A stretch of DNA of 64,000 nucleotides, taken from positions 78,988-142,987 of the forward strand of contig NZ_BRVN01000009.1 of the NCBI RefSeq assembly GCF_026011735.1, given 5' to 3'. Below, piece by piece: positions 1-8,273 of the stretch (position 1 is its first letter; the number at the start of each line of letters is the position of its first letter). The DNA comes from Dietzia sp. NCCP-2495. Its GTDB lineage: Bacteria; Actinomycetota; Actinomycetes; Mycobacteriales; Mycobacteriaceae. The notes under the pieces were generated by a model. The model saw only the letters and a list, made by a program, of their open reading frames with translations. It searched no databases and was not told the origin of the DNA. The position numbers and the translations under genes are program-made.

Positions 1-329
1 TGGCGGAGGCGGCCGTCGTGGGTGCCGCGGACGACACCACCGGTCAGGCGATCGTCGCGTACGTCATCCTGCGCGAGAGCGCCCCGGAGGACACCGATCA
101 CCACAAGGCCCTCATCGACGAGCTGCGTGCCCGCGTGTCCACGGAAATCTCCCCGATCGCCAAGCCGCGTGACATCACGATCGTCCCCGAGCTGCCCAAG
201 ACGCGGTCCGGGAAGATTATGCGTCGTCTGCTCAAGGACATGGCCGAGGGGCGTGAGGGTGGCGACACCTCGACTCTCGCCGACCCGACCATCATGGAGC
301 AGATCCGGTCAAAGGGCACGCGCGGCTGA
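1..329 (+). CDS. acs: Acetyl-CoA synthetase, C-terminal part (5'-truncated by window edge)
   Basis: This is the last ~108 residues of an AMP-forming acetyl-CoA synthetase, which activates acetate to acetyl-CoA with ATP. The frame is open from the window edge and begins AEAAVVGAADDTTGQAI, a typical start of the mobile C-terminal domain. The conserved PKTRSGKIMRRLL motif is present; its lysine is the catalytic and acetyl-regulated residue of the family. The catalytic core lies upstream of the window. Its position ahead of a holin-X-like protein and an EphE-like hydrolase matches M. tuberculosis acs (Rv3667). The family call is secure; other acyl-CoA synthetases share this domain but less of the exact motif. 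Confidence 0.93.
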   Translation, partial: AEAAVVGAADDTTGQAIVAYVILRESAPEDTDHHKALIDELRARVSTEISPIAKPRDITIVPELPKTRSGKIMRRLLKDMAEGREGGDTSTLADPTIMEQIRSKGTRG

Positions 330-433
330 CGGGTACCGCGTGAACGCAGCCACGTGTCGTGGCACGATAGACGACGGTGCACCTCGCGCCTGAGAAGAAG
401 GTGTATCCGTCGCCGGACAATGGAGGAACAACC

Positions 434-949
434 GTGAGCCACGCCCAGGGAACCCACAAGCCGACCGGGGCCTCTATCCCCATGCACGACGCCGATTCGA
501 TCGGCCGTGGCGATGCCAGCATCGGCACCCTGGTCAAGAACGCCTCGACACATGTCTCGACGCTCATGCGTGCCGAGATCGAACTGGCCAAGGCCGAGGT
601 CACCGAGCAGGTGAAGAAGGCCGCGACCGGCTCCGGCTTCTTCGTGGCGGCGCTCCTGTTCCTGCTGATGTCGTTCTTCCCGTTCGTGTTCATGTGGGCC
701 AAGCTCATCTCGATGTGGTTCGGCACCAAGACGTGGGACTGGATGGGCTTCCTCGTCGTCTTCGTCGTCCTCGTGCTCCTGGCGGCGGTGTTCGCGCTGC
801 TCGGCTACCTCAAGGTCAAGAAGATCCGGAAGCCCCAGCGGACCATCGACTCGGTGTCGGACCTCAAGCTGGCCATGCCGACCGGCGCGAGCCCGCGTCC
901 GGGCACCGTCCGGACCACCGAGACGCCCGTTCCGTCCTCGCAGAAGTAG
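434..949 (+). CDS. Phage holin family (Actinobacterial Holin-X) membrane protein
   Basis: A 171-residue integral membrane protein resembling the Actinobacterial Holin-X / DUF1469 family and the Rv3669 position in M. tuberculosis. A soluble N-terminus carries an amphipathic segment (RAEIELAKAEVTEQVKKA), followed by two hydrophobic helices at about residues 60-85 and 100-125, then a basic tail. The GTG at 434 is chosen because GGAGG lies at 422-426, 7 nt upstream; the longer open frame from 377 has no such site. Its cellular role is unknown; despite the name the family is chromosomal and not tied to a phage here. It is followed closely by an alpha/beta hydrolase. Confidence 0.8.
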   Translation: MSHAQGTHKPTGASIPMHDADSIGRGDASIGTLVKNASTHVSTLMRAEIELAKAEVTEQVKKAATGSGFFVAALLFLLMSFFPFVFMWAKLISMWFGTKTWDWMGFLVVFVVLVLLAAVFALLGYLKVKKIRKPQRTIDSVSDLKLAMPTGASPRPGTVRTTETPVPSSQK

Positions 950-963
950 AGGACCCGGTACTC

Positions 964-1965
964 CTGGAACGGGCACGACCTCTGAAGACTCCCGCACGCA
1001 GGCCGCCCGACCCGTCGATCGTCAGGATCGACGGGTCGTGGCGGCATCGTGATGTCTCGGCCAACGGCATCCGACTCCACGTCGCCGAGGCGTTCCCGCG
1101 CGACACCCGGCCGGGCGACACCCGCCCGGGCGAACTCCCGCCCCTGGCGCTTCTGGTCCACGGCCTCAGTGGTATCTGGTGGACGATGCGGGCCCCGATG
1201 GTCGCCCTGGCGGACGCCGGATTCCACGCCGTGGCCGTGGATCTACGCGGCCACGGCGACTCCGACAAACCCCCGCGGGGATACGACGCCTGGACTCTGG
1301 CCTCCGACATCACGAATCTCATCCGTGCGCTCGGTCATTCCACAGCCGTGATCATCGGCCAGGGCGAGGGTGGATTCGTCACGTGGACCGCCGCCTACCG
1401 CCGGCCACGAGCGGTGCGGGGGCTCGTCGTCGTCGGATCTCCTCACCCACTGGCCATGCGCCGCGCGGCGCTCCGCGACGGCACCCAACGCAGCGCGATC
1501 GTCCCCCGCCTGCTCGCCGACCAGGCTCCCCGGGTCCCCGAGCGGAGACTGACGAGGGACGGTGCGGTCGCCGTCGAGGACATGCTGCGCACCCGCTCGG
1601 CGCCCGGCTGGGCGGACACCGACGCGTTCCGGGAGTCCGCCGACGTCCTGCGCGAGGCGATGCTGATCCCCAAGGTCGCGCACCTGTCACTCGAGAGCCG
1701 ACGCTGGATGGTGCGCAGCCAGTTCCGGCCCGACGGCCGCGATTTCCGCCGCACCGTCGCCGGCGTGCTGGACCAGCCCGTGCTGGGCATCAGCGGCGCC
1801 GAGGACCGGTTCGTCCTGCCCGAGACCGTCCGCGCGTCGGCGCCGTGGGCGCGTGACTTCCGAACAGCGCTGGTGCCGGGCGCCGGTCACTACCCGGCGA
1901 TGGAGGCGCCCGAGGAGACCTCGCGCCTCATCGTCGACTTCGCGCGAAGCGTCACCGAGGGCTGA
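964..1965 (+). CDS. Alpha/beta hydrolase (EphE-like) lacking the usual nucleophile; start uncertain
   Basis: Alpha/beta-hydrolase fold protein in the position of M. tuberculosis ephE. Visible landmarks are LLVHGLSGIWWT (oxyanion region), VDLRGHGDSDKP, the acid loop GAEDRFVLPE and the histidine loop GAGHYPAMEAPEE. The nucleophile elbow reads IIGQGEGGF, so the position normally held by Ser or Asp (GHSxG / GHDxG) is Gly. It may be catalytically dead or use other chemistry. No ATG, GTG or TTG exists in frame between the end of the upstream gene and residue IDGSWRHRDV. CTG at 964 is used as a placeholder; CTG 982 or an internal start within the upstream gene are alternatives. Confidence 0.75.
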   Translation: MERARPLKTPARRPPDPSIVRIDGSWRHRDVSANGIRLHVAEAFPRDTRPGDTRPGELPPLALLVHGLSGIWWTMRAPMVALADAGFHAVAVDLRGHGDSDKPPRGYDAWTLASDITNLIRALGHSTAVIIGQGEGGFVTWTAAYRRPRAVRGLVVVGSPHPLAMRRAALRDGTQRSAIVPRLLADQAPRVPERRLTRDGAVAVEDMLRTRSAPGWADTDAFRESADVLREAMLIPKVAHLSLESRRWMVRSQFRPDGRDFRRTVAGVLDQPVLGISGAEDRFVLPETVRASAPWARDFRTALVPGAGHYPAMEAPEETSRLIVDFARSVTEG

Positions 1966-1976
1966 CGCACCGGACC

Positions 1977-2009
1977 CGGGCCGCGGCCCGTCAGCTGGTC
2001 CCTGACCAG
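1977..2009. terminator. Palindromes between convergent genes
   Basis: Two adjacent perfect inverted repeats lie in the gap between the convergent hydrolase and marP genes: CGGGCCGCGGCCCG (1977-1990) and CTGGTC-CCT-GACCAG (1995-2009). There is no T-tract, so a bidirectional terminator or mRNA end-protecting hairpin is only an inference. Confidence 0.35.
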
Positions 2010-2019
2010 TCCGAGCCCG

Positions 2020-3216
2020 TCAGCCGGCACCCACGCAGCTGCCGGTCGCCACCGGCTGCCACGACTCCACCGCGGCCATGAGCTGCGGCAGCACCTGATC
2101 CACCGTCAAGGCGTAGCCGGTGTCCTCGGCGTCCATCGCGGCACCGAACACCACGCCCACGACCTCGCCGTCCGGGGTGATGAGCGGACCGCCCGAGTTC
2201 CCCTCGCGGACGGTGCCACGCAGGATGTACACCTCACGTTCGACGGTCTGCGCACGGTAGATGTCCGGACCACGCAGTGTCACGCGCTCGCGGACCCTGG
2301 CGGCATCCGGACGGTACGGGCCGTTGCCCGGGTAGCCGAGCACGATCGCGTCGTCGCCGGTCGTCGCGTACTCGTCCTTGAACGGCAGGACGGGGGCGGC
2401 GAGGTCGGCGACCCGCAGCACGGCCACGTCCACGTTCGGGTCGTAGACCACCACGTCGGCGTCGAGTTCCTGCCCGTCGGACATCACCGTCACCTGGTCG
2501 GTGCCGGCCACGACGTGGGCGTTGGTCATCACGAGCCCGGGCGCGGCCACGAAGCCGGAGCCCTCGAGCGCCCGGCTGCACGACTCCGCCCGGCCGAGGA
2601 TCTTGAGCACGGACGGCTCGACACGGTTCACGACCTCCGACCCGGCGAGCACCGGATCGGGTGGGGCGACCTCCTGCATCGGGGTCGTCCCGAACGGCCC
2701 GAGGATGTCGGGGAACCCGGTCGTGCCGAGCGCCGCGGTGAACGCGGAGGGGACCCGCTGCAGTTGATCGGGGGCCACCTCGTCGATCTTGGCCAGCACG
2801 GTCGAGCCGCGGACCGCCTTGCCGACGGAGGTGCCCTCCTGAGCGGCGATCGGCACGGCGACCAGCCACGCGACCAGCAGCATAGCGGCGGCCTGGAAGA
2901 CGGCGCCCACCGTGGAGTCGAGGAGTCTGGCGCCGGTGCCGGCGATGTACCTCCTGGCGGCGCGACCGATCGTGACACCGGCGATCTGCCCGATGATCAC
3001 CATCACCGCGATGATCGCCAGGCCGGCTGCCAGTCTGCCGGGCGGAGAGTCGATCTCACGGACCAGGTGCGGCGCGACCAGCAGTCCCGAGGTGGCACCG
3101 ATGCCCACGCCGAGCAGCGCGAAGCCCGACGCCGCCGCTCCGTTGATCCAGCCCGAGATGGCCGCGGCCGCGGCGAGGGCGAAGAGCGCGATGTCGAGCC
3201 ACTGCGACCCCGTCAC
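2020..3216 (-). CDS. marP: MarP-like membrane serine protease (CvpA domain + trypsin-like)
   Basis: A 398-residue membrane-anchored periplasmic protease resembling M. tuberculosis MarP (Rv3671c), which there is needed for acid resistance. Residues ~1-165 form a CvpA-like region with four hydrophobic helices. Residues ~200-398 are a chymotrypsin-fold protease with the triad visible: His in TNAHVVAG (~234), Asp in NVDVAVLR (~262) and Ser in REGNSGGPL (~340). Start ATG 3216 overlaps the stop of the upstream NUDIX gene by 4 nt, so it is the last gene of the nth operon and translationally coupled. The paired cysteines of mycobacterial MarP may correspond to the Cys in RAESCSRALEG and the C-terminal Cys. 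Confidence 0.9.
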   Translation of the reverse strand: MTGSQWLDIALFALAAAAAISGWINGAAASGFALLGVGIGATSGLLVAPHLVREIDSPPGRLAAGLAIIAVMVIIGQIAGVTIGRAARRYIAGTGARLLDSTVGAVFQAAAMLLVAWLVAVPIAAQEGTSVGKAVRGSTVLAKIDEVAPDQLQRVPSAFTAALGTTGFPDILGPFGTTPMQEVAPPDPVLAGSEVVNRVEPSVLKILGRAESCSRALEGSGFVAAPGLVMTNAHVVAGTDQVTVMSDGQELDADVVVYDPNVDVAVLRVADLAAPVLPFKDEYATTGDDAIVLGYPGNGPYRPDAARVRERVTLRGPDIYRAQTVEREVYILRGTVREGNSGGPLITPDGEVVGVVFGAAMDAEDTGYALTVDQVLPQLMAAVESWQPVATGSCVGAG

Positions 3217-4160
3217 CGGTACCCCCGGAGCGGATTGTCGGCCGGGAGGTCCAGGGACTCGTCGGCATCAGCGTCAGCACCTGCGCCGTCACCGTCGTCG
3301 TCACGGTCGTCGTCACGGTCGTCGTCATGCCCGGACCTCACCCCGGGCACGCCGGCGACGGTCCGGTCGGCCCGGGGATCGGAGTGCTCGCGTCGGGCCT
3401 CCTCGGCGGAGATCCCGTGCCGCTCGCCGTTCCCGGAGGCAGCGAGGGTGGTCTCGAGGTCGCGGATGTCGGTGGTGTCCCAGTCCAGGTCCCAGCCGGC
3501 GGAGTGGAACATTGCGGCGAGGATGCCGGCGGTGAATCCCCACACCACCAGGTCTTCGTGGCGGAACGCCGGCCCAGTCCAGCCGGTCGTGTGCCGCAGC
3601 AGGAAGCGGTTGGCGGGGTCGAGCAGTTCGTCGACGTAGACGGTCATCACCCGGGACGTCTCGCCCGGGTCCACCACGTCGACCTCCCCCGGCTCGCGCC
3701 AGTACCCGACCACCGGCGCCACCGAATAGTTGGAGACGGGGATGTACAGCTCGGGCAGAACCGCGAGGACGTCCACGCTCTCGGGGTCGAGTCCGGTCTC
3801 CTCCCATGCCTCGCGCAGGGCGGCCTCGACGGGTCCGGAGTCCGTGTCGTCGACTCCGCCGCCGGGGAACGAGACCTGCCCGGAATGGCTGCTCAGGGTG
3901 GGCGCGCGGTGCGTGAGCAGGACGCGGGCGTCCTTCGGCGGGCGCGGACCGGGCGCATCGGGCGAGCCGGAGAACAGCACGAGCACCGCGGCGTCGCGGT
4001 GCGGCCGACCGACCTCGTTGGGACCGCGGTCCTCGGGCGGGCGCCGCTTGGGCAGGAGGCCGTCAAAGCTGCCGTCGGTGCACGCCGCGAGCAGCGAGTC
4101 CATCCAGCCGGGGTACGGCACGCCGGTCTTCTCACCCGGCCTCGGAACCGTCGCGCTCAT
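3213..4160 (-). CDS. NUDIX hydrolase, CoA-pyrophosphatase type
   Basis: 315-residue NUDIX protein of the NudL/CoA-pyrophosphatase group, in the Rv3672c position. The group-specific motif appears as LLTHRAPTLSSHSGQVSFPG, followed by a Nudix helix ending ALREAWEETGL. Known relatives hydrolyse CoA and its derivatives to phosphopantetheine and ADP; substrate here is inferred. ATG 4160 overlaps the thioredoxin-like gene stop, and the gene's own stop overlaps the marP start. The last ~45 residues form an unusual acidic tail with three DDDR/DDDG-type repeats, rich in Asp, absent from usual family members and likely disordered. Confidence 0.88.
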   Translation of the reverse strand: MSATVPRPGEKTGVPYPGWMDSLLAACTDGSFDGLLPKRRPPEDRGPNEVGRPHRDAAVLVLFSGSPDAPGPRPPKDARVLLTHRAPTLSSHSGQVSFPGGGVDDTDSGPVEAALREAWEETGLDPESVDVLAVLPELYIPVSNYSVAPVVGYWREPGEVDVVDPGETSRVMTVYVDELLDPANRFLLRHTTGWTGPAFRHEDLVVWGFTAGILAAMFHSAGWDLDWDTTDIRDLETTLAASGNGERHGISAEEARREHSDPRADRTVAGVPGVRSGHDDDRDDDRDDDGDGAGADADADESLDLPADNPLRGYR

Positions 4161-4846
4161 GCGGTCACCCCCAGGTGCTCTTCGACGGCGTCCAGCACGT
4201 CCTGTTCGCTGTACATCGGCTGGATCAGCACCTGCGCCACCGTCCCGTCGGCCCGCACGAGCACGGTCAACGGCAGCACGGGTGGCGCGCCGAGGATCCC
4301 GGGCAGCTCCTCCTCCTGGTCGGACACGGAGATCATCTGGTCGATGCCGAGCGCGCCGAGCGTGTCGAAGCCCTTGGTCTCGGACGGGTCGGTGTGGGAG
4401 ACCACGAACCGCACGTCGTCGCCGAGCGTGGCCGCGGCGTCCCGGATCGCGGGGAGTTCGCGTCGGCACGGTTCGCACCAGTAGGCCCACATGTTGACGA
4501 CCATGGGCTTGCCGGCCTGGATCTTGCCGAGTGTGGTGGTGGAACCGTCGTCCATGCAGCGCACCATCAGTCCGGCGACGGGGCCGTCGGTGGTGGCCGC
4601 GGCGCCGGCGTCGCGGCAGGCGGGGAGGTCCATCGTGGCGCGGGTCTGGTCGTCCACGACCGTGACCGGCTCGTCGGCGGGTGGACCGCCGACGGGCGGC
4701 GCGGCCTGGGGCGACAGGACCTGGCTGCCATCCCCGGCCTGGGACGACGGCTCGCCGTCGGAGCCGCCGAGGGTGGAGAACAGGGCGACGACGACGCCGA
4801 CCAGCACCACGAACGCCACCAGCGTCCATCTCATCGACGTGCTCAT
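4157..4846 (-). CDS. Membrane-anchored thioredoxin-like (TlpA/ResA) protein
   Basis: 229-residue protein with an N-terminal signal anchor (about residues 5-27), a Ser/Gln/Pro-rich linker and a thioredoxin-like domain on the outer side of the membrane. The redox motif is [13 protein letters not shown] (WCxxC). It probably reduces or shuffles disulfides of secreted proteins, as ResA/TlpA proteins do; the Rv3673c position is the same. Start ATG 4846 overlaps the nth stop. Operon partners are DNA repair, NUDIX and protease genes, a conserved grouping without an obvious shared pathway. Confidence 0.88.
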   Translation of the reverse strand: MSTSMRWTLVAFVVLVGVVVALFSTLGGSDGEPSSQAGDGSQVLSPQAAPPVGGPPADEPVTVVDDQTRATMDLPACRDAGAAATTDGPVAGLMVRCMDDGSTTTLGKIQAGKPMVVNMWAYWCEPCRRELPAIRDAAATLGDDVRFVVSHTDPSETKGFDTLGALGIDQMISVSDQEEELPGILGAPPVLPLTVLVRADGTVAQVLIQPMYSEQDVLDAVEEHLGVTA

Positions 4847-5637
4847 GCCGGCTCCCCCAGTCCCACCAGTTCCAGGAGGTGATCGCGTTCGGGTCCCGCC
4901 ACCAGGGACGCGGCCGCGACAGGGTCGAGTGGCCCGGCCACACCCGCGGACGGGCAGTCGTCGGCGAGCACACACGCCCCGCACGCCGCGGTCCGCGCGT
5001 GGCAGACCCGGCGTCCGTGGAAGATGATGCGGTGGCTGGCGTCGGTCCACCCTGCCTTGGGCAGCATCTGCATCAGCTCACGCTCGATGCGGACCGCGTC
5101 CGTGCCCTCGGCCCACTTCCAGCGGTTGACCAACCGGATGACATGCGTGTCGACGGGCAGGCCGGGTATCCCGAACGCGTTGCCCAGGACCACGTTGGCG
5201 GTCTTCCGTCCGATTCCCGGGAGGGTGACCAGGTCCTCCAGTCGCGGCGGCACCTCGCCGTCGTACTTCTCCACCAGGGCCGCGCCGAGTCCCTGGATGC
5301 TCCGCGCCTTGTTCCGGTAGAACCCCGTGGACCGGATGAGGGACTCCAGTTCCTCCCGGTCCGACCCCGCATAGTCGGCGGCCGTGCGGTAGCGCCTGAA
5401 CAGGGCGGGAGTGACCTCGTTGACCCGCTTGTCCGTGCACTGCGCTGACAGGATGGTGGCCACGCTCAGCTCGAGGGGGTTGGTGAAGTCGAGCTCGCAG
5501 TAGACGTGCGGGAACGCGGTCTCAAGTGTACGGAGCATGCGACGGGCGCGGCGCGTGCGCCCGAGGTCGGTCTCCACTCCCCTGGCGGCCGCCCCTCGCC
5601 TACGTCGCTTCGGGGAAGCGGGAGCGCGGTCGGGCAT
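4843..5637 (-). CDS. nth: Endonuclease III (DNA glycosylase/AP lyase)
   Basis: 264-residue base-excision repair enzyme removing oxidised pyrimidines. The helix-hairpin-helix segment [14 protein letters not shown] carries the catalytic Lys, and VDTHVIRL carries the catalytic Asp. The C-terminal [4Fe-4S] motif is intact as C-x6-C-x2-C-x5-C ([17 protein letters not shown]). The N-terminal ~25 residues are a basic extension. First gene of a four-gene operon in which each stop overlaps the next start by 4 nt. Family, length and motifs all agree. Confidence 0.95.
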   Translation of the reverse strand: MPDRAPASPKRRRRGAAARGVETDLGRTRRARRMLRTLETAFPHVYCELDFTNPLELSVATILSAQCTDKRVNEVTPALFRRYRTAADYAGSDREELESLIRSTGFYRNKARSIQGLGAALVEKYDGEVPPRLEDLVTLPGIGRKTANVVLGNAFGIPGLPVDTHVIRLVNRWKWAEGTDAVRIERELMQMLPKAGWTDASHRIIFHGRRVCHARTAACGACVLADDCPSAGVAGPLDPVAAASLVAGPERDHLLELVGLGEPA

Positions 5638-5803
5638 GGGTCCACATTACGGGTGTTCCCATGGTGCCGGGCGCGGGACGCTCCGTCGGGGGGACGGTGA
5701 CTAGCTCGGCGGATCCGGCACCGAACGGCCTCACGGACACCTGGCGTGGGCAATTCCCGCACCGGTTGCCCGCCGGGAGGCGTGGGCGTGGATAATCGTG
5801 GGT

Positions 5804-5914
5804 ATGCAGGGAATCCTCGTTGTACTGGTCCCCGTTCTCCTCGCTGGCTTCGCCCTGCTCATGGACAGGTTCGAGGCCGCGATCCTGGCGGAGCCGGAGA
5901 AGATCGAGGCCTGA
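5804..5914 (+). CDS. 36-residue single-pass membrane peptide (Rv3675 position)
   Basis: Too short for most gene callers. It reads MQGILVVLVPVLLAGFALLM followed by DRFEAAILAEPEKIEA: one hydrophobic helix and a short charged tail. It sits between nth and crp on the crp strand, where M. tuberculosis has the small membrane protein Rv3675. ATG 5804 has only a weak purine stretch upstream. The clean signal-anchor pattern and conserved location support it, but coding is not proven. Confidence 0.5.
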   Translation: MQGILVVLVPVLLAGFALLMDRFEAAILAEPEKIEA

Positions 5915-6024
5915 GGGCCGCTGTTGCCGCGCGTTGACTACACCGGTAACGCTTATACGGCTACAGTGGCATTCGCCACACGCACGCCATGGCGCTGACA
6001 AGCATGTCCGCGCCCGAACGGAGG

Positions 6025-6039
6025 GTCACAGACTGTGAC
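6025..6039 (+). promoter_or_regulatory. Palindrome overlapping the crp start codon
   Basis: GTCACA-GAC-TGTGAC is a perfect 6-bp inverted repeat that contains the crp GTG start (6035-6037) and follows the GAGG ribosome-binding stretch directly. In mRNA it would fold into a hairpin burying the start codon. The half-sites are in the reverse order from a CRP operator (TGTGA-N6-TCACA), so translational control is as plausible as protein binding. Confidence 0.45.
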
Positions 6040-6739
6040 GATTGATCGCCGCACGGACCAGTCTGCCGACGAGGTCCTCACCCGGGCAGGTATTTTCCAG
6101 GGTGTCGAGGCCTCGGCCGTCGCCGCTCTGCGTAACGACCTGACCCGCGAGGAGTACTCGAAGGGTGACGTGATCATTCGCGAGGGCGAGCAGGGCGACA
6201 GCCTGTACATTGTCACCTCCGGCAAGGTGAAGCTCTCCCGCAAGGCGCCGGACGGTCGCGAGAACCTGCTGTCGATCCTCGGCCCGTCCGACATGTTCGG
6301 CGAGCTCTCCATCTTCGACCCGGGCCCCCGTACCTCCTCGGCCGTGTGTGTCACCGACGTGACGGTCCAGGCCATGAACCGGTCGGCCCTCAAGCGCTGG
6401 ATCGCGGAGCGGCCGGAGATCTCCGATCAGCTGCTGCGCGTGCTGGCTCGTCGTCTGCGCCGTACCAACAACAACCTCGCCGACCTGATCTTCACCGACG
6501 TCCCCGGTCGTGTCGCCAAGGCACTGCTCCAGCTGGCGCAGCGCTTCGGCACGCAGGAGGGCGGCAACATCCGCGTGACGCACGACCTCACGCAAGAGGA
6601 GATCGCCCAGCTCGTCGGCGCCTCCCGCGAGACCGTGAACAAGGCTCTGGCCGAGTTCGCGCACCGCGGTTGGCTGCGCCTCGAGGGCAAGAGCGTCATC
6701 ATCTCGGACACCGAGCGCCTGGCCCGCCGCGCCCGCTGA
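6035..6739 (+). CDS. crp: Crp/Fnr-family global regulator (Crp/GlxR)
   Basis: 234-residue cAMP-receptor-type regulator. Residues ~20-140 form the cyclic-nucleotide domain, with the phosphate-binding cassette [17 protein letters not shown] dimerisation helix follows, then a winged helix with recognition region [14 protein letters not shown]. It corresponds to M. tuberculosis Crp (Rv3676) and corynebacterial GlxR, which control hundreds of genes. GTG 6035 is the start because GGAGGG lies just upstream. Downstream is a convergent AbiEi/DUF559 gene separated by a palindromic element. Confidence 0.94.
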   Translation: MTIDRRTDQSADEVLTRAGIFQGVEASAVAALRNDLTREEYSKGDVIIREGEQGDSLYIVTSGKVKLSRKAPDGRENLLSILGPSDMFGELSIFDPGPRTSSAVCVTDVTVQAMNRSALKRWIAERPEISDQLLRVLARRLRRTNNNLADLIFTDVPGRVAKALLQLAQRFGTQEGGNIRVTHDLTQEEIAQLVGASRETVNKALAEFAHRGWLRLEGKSVIISDTERLARRAR

Positions 6740-6780
6740 CCCAGCCCCGGCTCCACCCCGGCTACCCCGGCCCCACCCCG

Positions 6781-6852
6781 AAATCCGCTACTCTCCCTGC
6801 GGATCCGCTACCCCTATTGACGTAGCGGATCTGGATTCCGAGTAGCGGATTT
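6781..6852. repeat. Family I nested inverted repeat, copy A
   Basis: Two ATCCGCTAC units on the left and two GTAGCGGAT units on the right give nested stems: outer ATCCGCTACTC / GAGTAGCGGAT and inner GGATCCGCTAC / GTAGCGGATC. It lies between the convergent crp and DUF559 genes. Copies with the same design are at 8186, 18795 and 28071. Confidence 0.9.
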
Positions 6853-6884
6853 CGTGATTTTGCGGGCGGACACGGGGCGTTAAC

Positions 6885-7952
6885 TCAGGCCGCGCGCACC
6901 GAACCGAGGCGCTCCTGCTGGCGCATCGCCGCTCTGACCTGCCGAATGACATTGCCCGGCCGGTAGATGTCCTCCCAGGTCCACCGGAGGACGACATAGC
7001 CCTCCGCTTCCAACTGTGCCTGTCGGTGCCGTTCCGCGATCCAGTTCTTGCGGATCTCCTCCGGGCTGCCGCCGTATTTGCCGAACCCATCGGCCTCCCC
7101 GATCAATCCCCACTTGCGCCAGTAGAAGTCAACGCGAAACCGTTGCCCGGTCCGGACACCCAACCCGACCTGCAGCTCAGGCGCCGGGAGTCCGCCCAGG
7201 ACGATGATGAGTCTAAGGAGCGATTCCAGCACCGATTCGGCGAGCCCGGAGGCGAGGTCGGGGAGCTGACGAGCCCGGGCCACTCCCGTCCGGCCGCGTG
7301 CTGCTTCCGCCTCTCGCCGCAGGTCAGTCGTGGTACACAGCTGCATTCGGATCGCCGCGTCGGCGGCGCACACTCCACTGTCCAGGCCTACGGTCCGAGC
7401 GACATCGATGACCGACCGGGCAGGCGACGTCACCGGGACGCCGTCGACCTCGGTCACGACGCCGTCGAGCGGCAGGTTCGAGCAGGTGAGCGCCGTACTA
7501 CGGCGGGACCCTCCGCCCGGCCGATGCCGGGTCACGGTGGGCAGCTCGAGCGGCACTCCGTGAAGCGGGAGGCCGTGCAGCGCCAACGCAGAGCCATGGG
7601 AGAACACCGTTCCCGGCTGGATCGACAGTGCCGCCGCCCGGGTGCGGGCGAGGAACTCATTTTCACGCCGCTTGTACGGGGGCACGCCGTCGCCCGAGAC
7701 CGCCTCCGCCTGGGTGCCGGTGTTCTGGCCTGCGCCGCTTCTGCCGTCGGCGCCGGTGCTGGTGCTGGTGCTGGCGACCTGGCCGGTGCTGATTACCTGG
7801 CCGGTGCGCGCATAGACACCGTGGCGGTACCTGATCAGATCCCCGGTGGAGATGAGGCGAGCGATGTCAGCGTGCGTCAGGCCTCCCCTCTCCAGATCGG
7901 CGAACGTCGAGAACTCGGGGAATGAGGGCGCGTCAGAGTTGGATCCGGTCAT
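6885..7952 (-). CDS. AbiEi-antitoxin-like / DUF559 (Vsr-like nuclease fold) protein
   Basis: 355-residue protein of a type common and multicopy in Actinobacteria. The N-terminus (LERGGLTHADIARLISTGDL, then IRYRHGVYA) is an AbiEi-like winged-helix domain. The middle recalls AbiEi family domains (SHGSALALHGLPLHGVPLEL). The C-terminus (RVDFYWRKWGLIGEADGFGK) resembles DUF559/PDDEXK-like nuclease domains, with candidate acidic residues Asp and Glu in VDF and EADG and a late VLRWTWEDI. Function is unknown; no toxin partner lies beside it. ATG 7952 starts at MTGSNSD. It contains a Ser/Thr-Gly simple repeat near residue 60. It interrupts a block otherwise collinear with M. tuberculosis and is flanked on both sides by family I repeats. 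Confidence 0.72.
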   Translation of the reverse strand: MTGSNSDAPSFPEFSTFADLERGGLTHADIARLISTGDLIRYRHGVYARTGQVISTGQVASTSTSTGADGRSGAGQNTGTQAEAVSGDGVPPYKRRENEFLARTRAAALSIQPGTVFSHGSALALHGLPLHGVPLELPTVTRHRPGGGSRRSTALTCSNLPLDGVVTEVDGVPVTSPARSVIDVARTVGLDSGVCAADAAIRMQLCTTTDLRREAEAARGRTGVARARQLPDLASGLAESVLESLLRLIIVLGGLPAPELQVGLGVRTGQRFRVDFYWRKWGLIGEADGFGKYGGSPEEIRKNWIAERHRQAQLEAEGYVVLRWTWEDIYRPGNVIRQVRAAMRQQERLGSVRAA

Positions 7953-8185
7953 GGTCGGCAGTGTTCCCGATCCTGCTAACAGCTTCGGCGCAAATCGGGG
8001 TGCATTTGCCTTGGTCTGTGGAGGTGTGCGGGCCTGTGGAATTCGTCGGCGACGCTCACCGGGCGGGACTCGACGGCGCTCACGAATGGCACGCGGCACC
8101 GCGCACCGCCTGGCCTCCGCGCCGCGCACTGCCAGCGCCGCACACCGCCAGGACTCACAGGCGCCCCAGCGGCAGCCAGATCTGA

Positions 8186-8258
8186 AAAATCCGCTACCCG
8201 CAATGCGGATCCGCTACCGCTCTAGGGGTAGCGGATCCGCAGGGAGAGTAGCGGATTC
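8186..8258. repeat. Family I nested inverted repeat, copy B
   Basis: Same architecture as copy A, with two ATCCGCTAC units facing two GTAGCGGAT units around a CTCTAGGG centre. It lies between the 5' side of the DUF559 gene and the 3' end of the MBL gene. This is the only copy not in a strictly convergent gap. Confidence 0.9.
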
Positions 8259-8273
8259 CGGGGAAGCGGATTC

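Noticed and set aside
434..949. Phage holin indicating a prophage
   Set aside because: The Holin-X family is a conserved actinobacterial chromosomal protein in a collinear block; no lysin or phage genes adjoin it.
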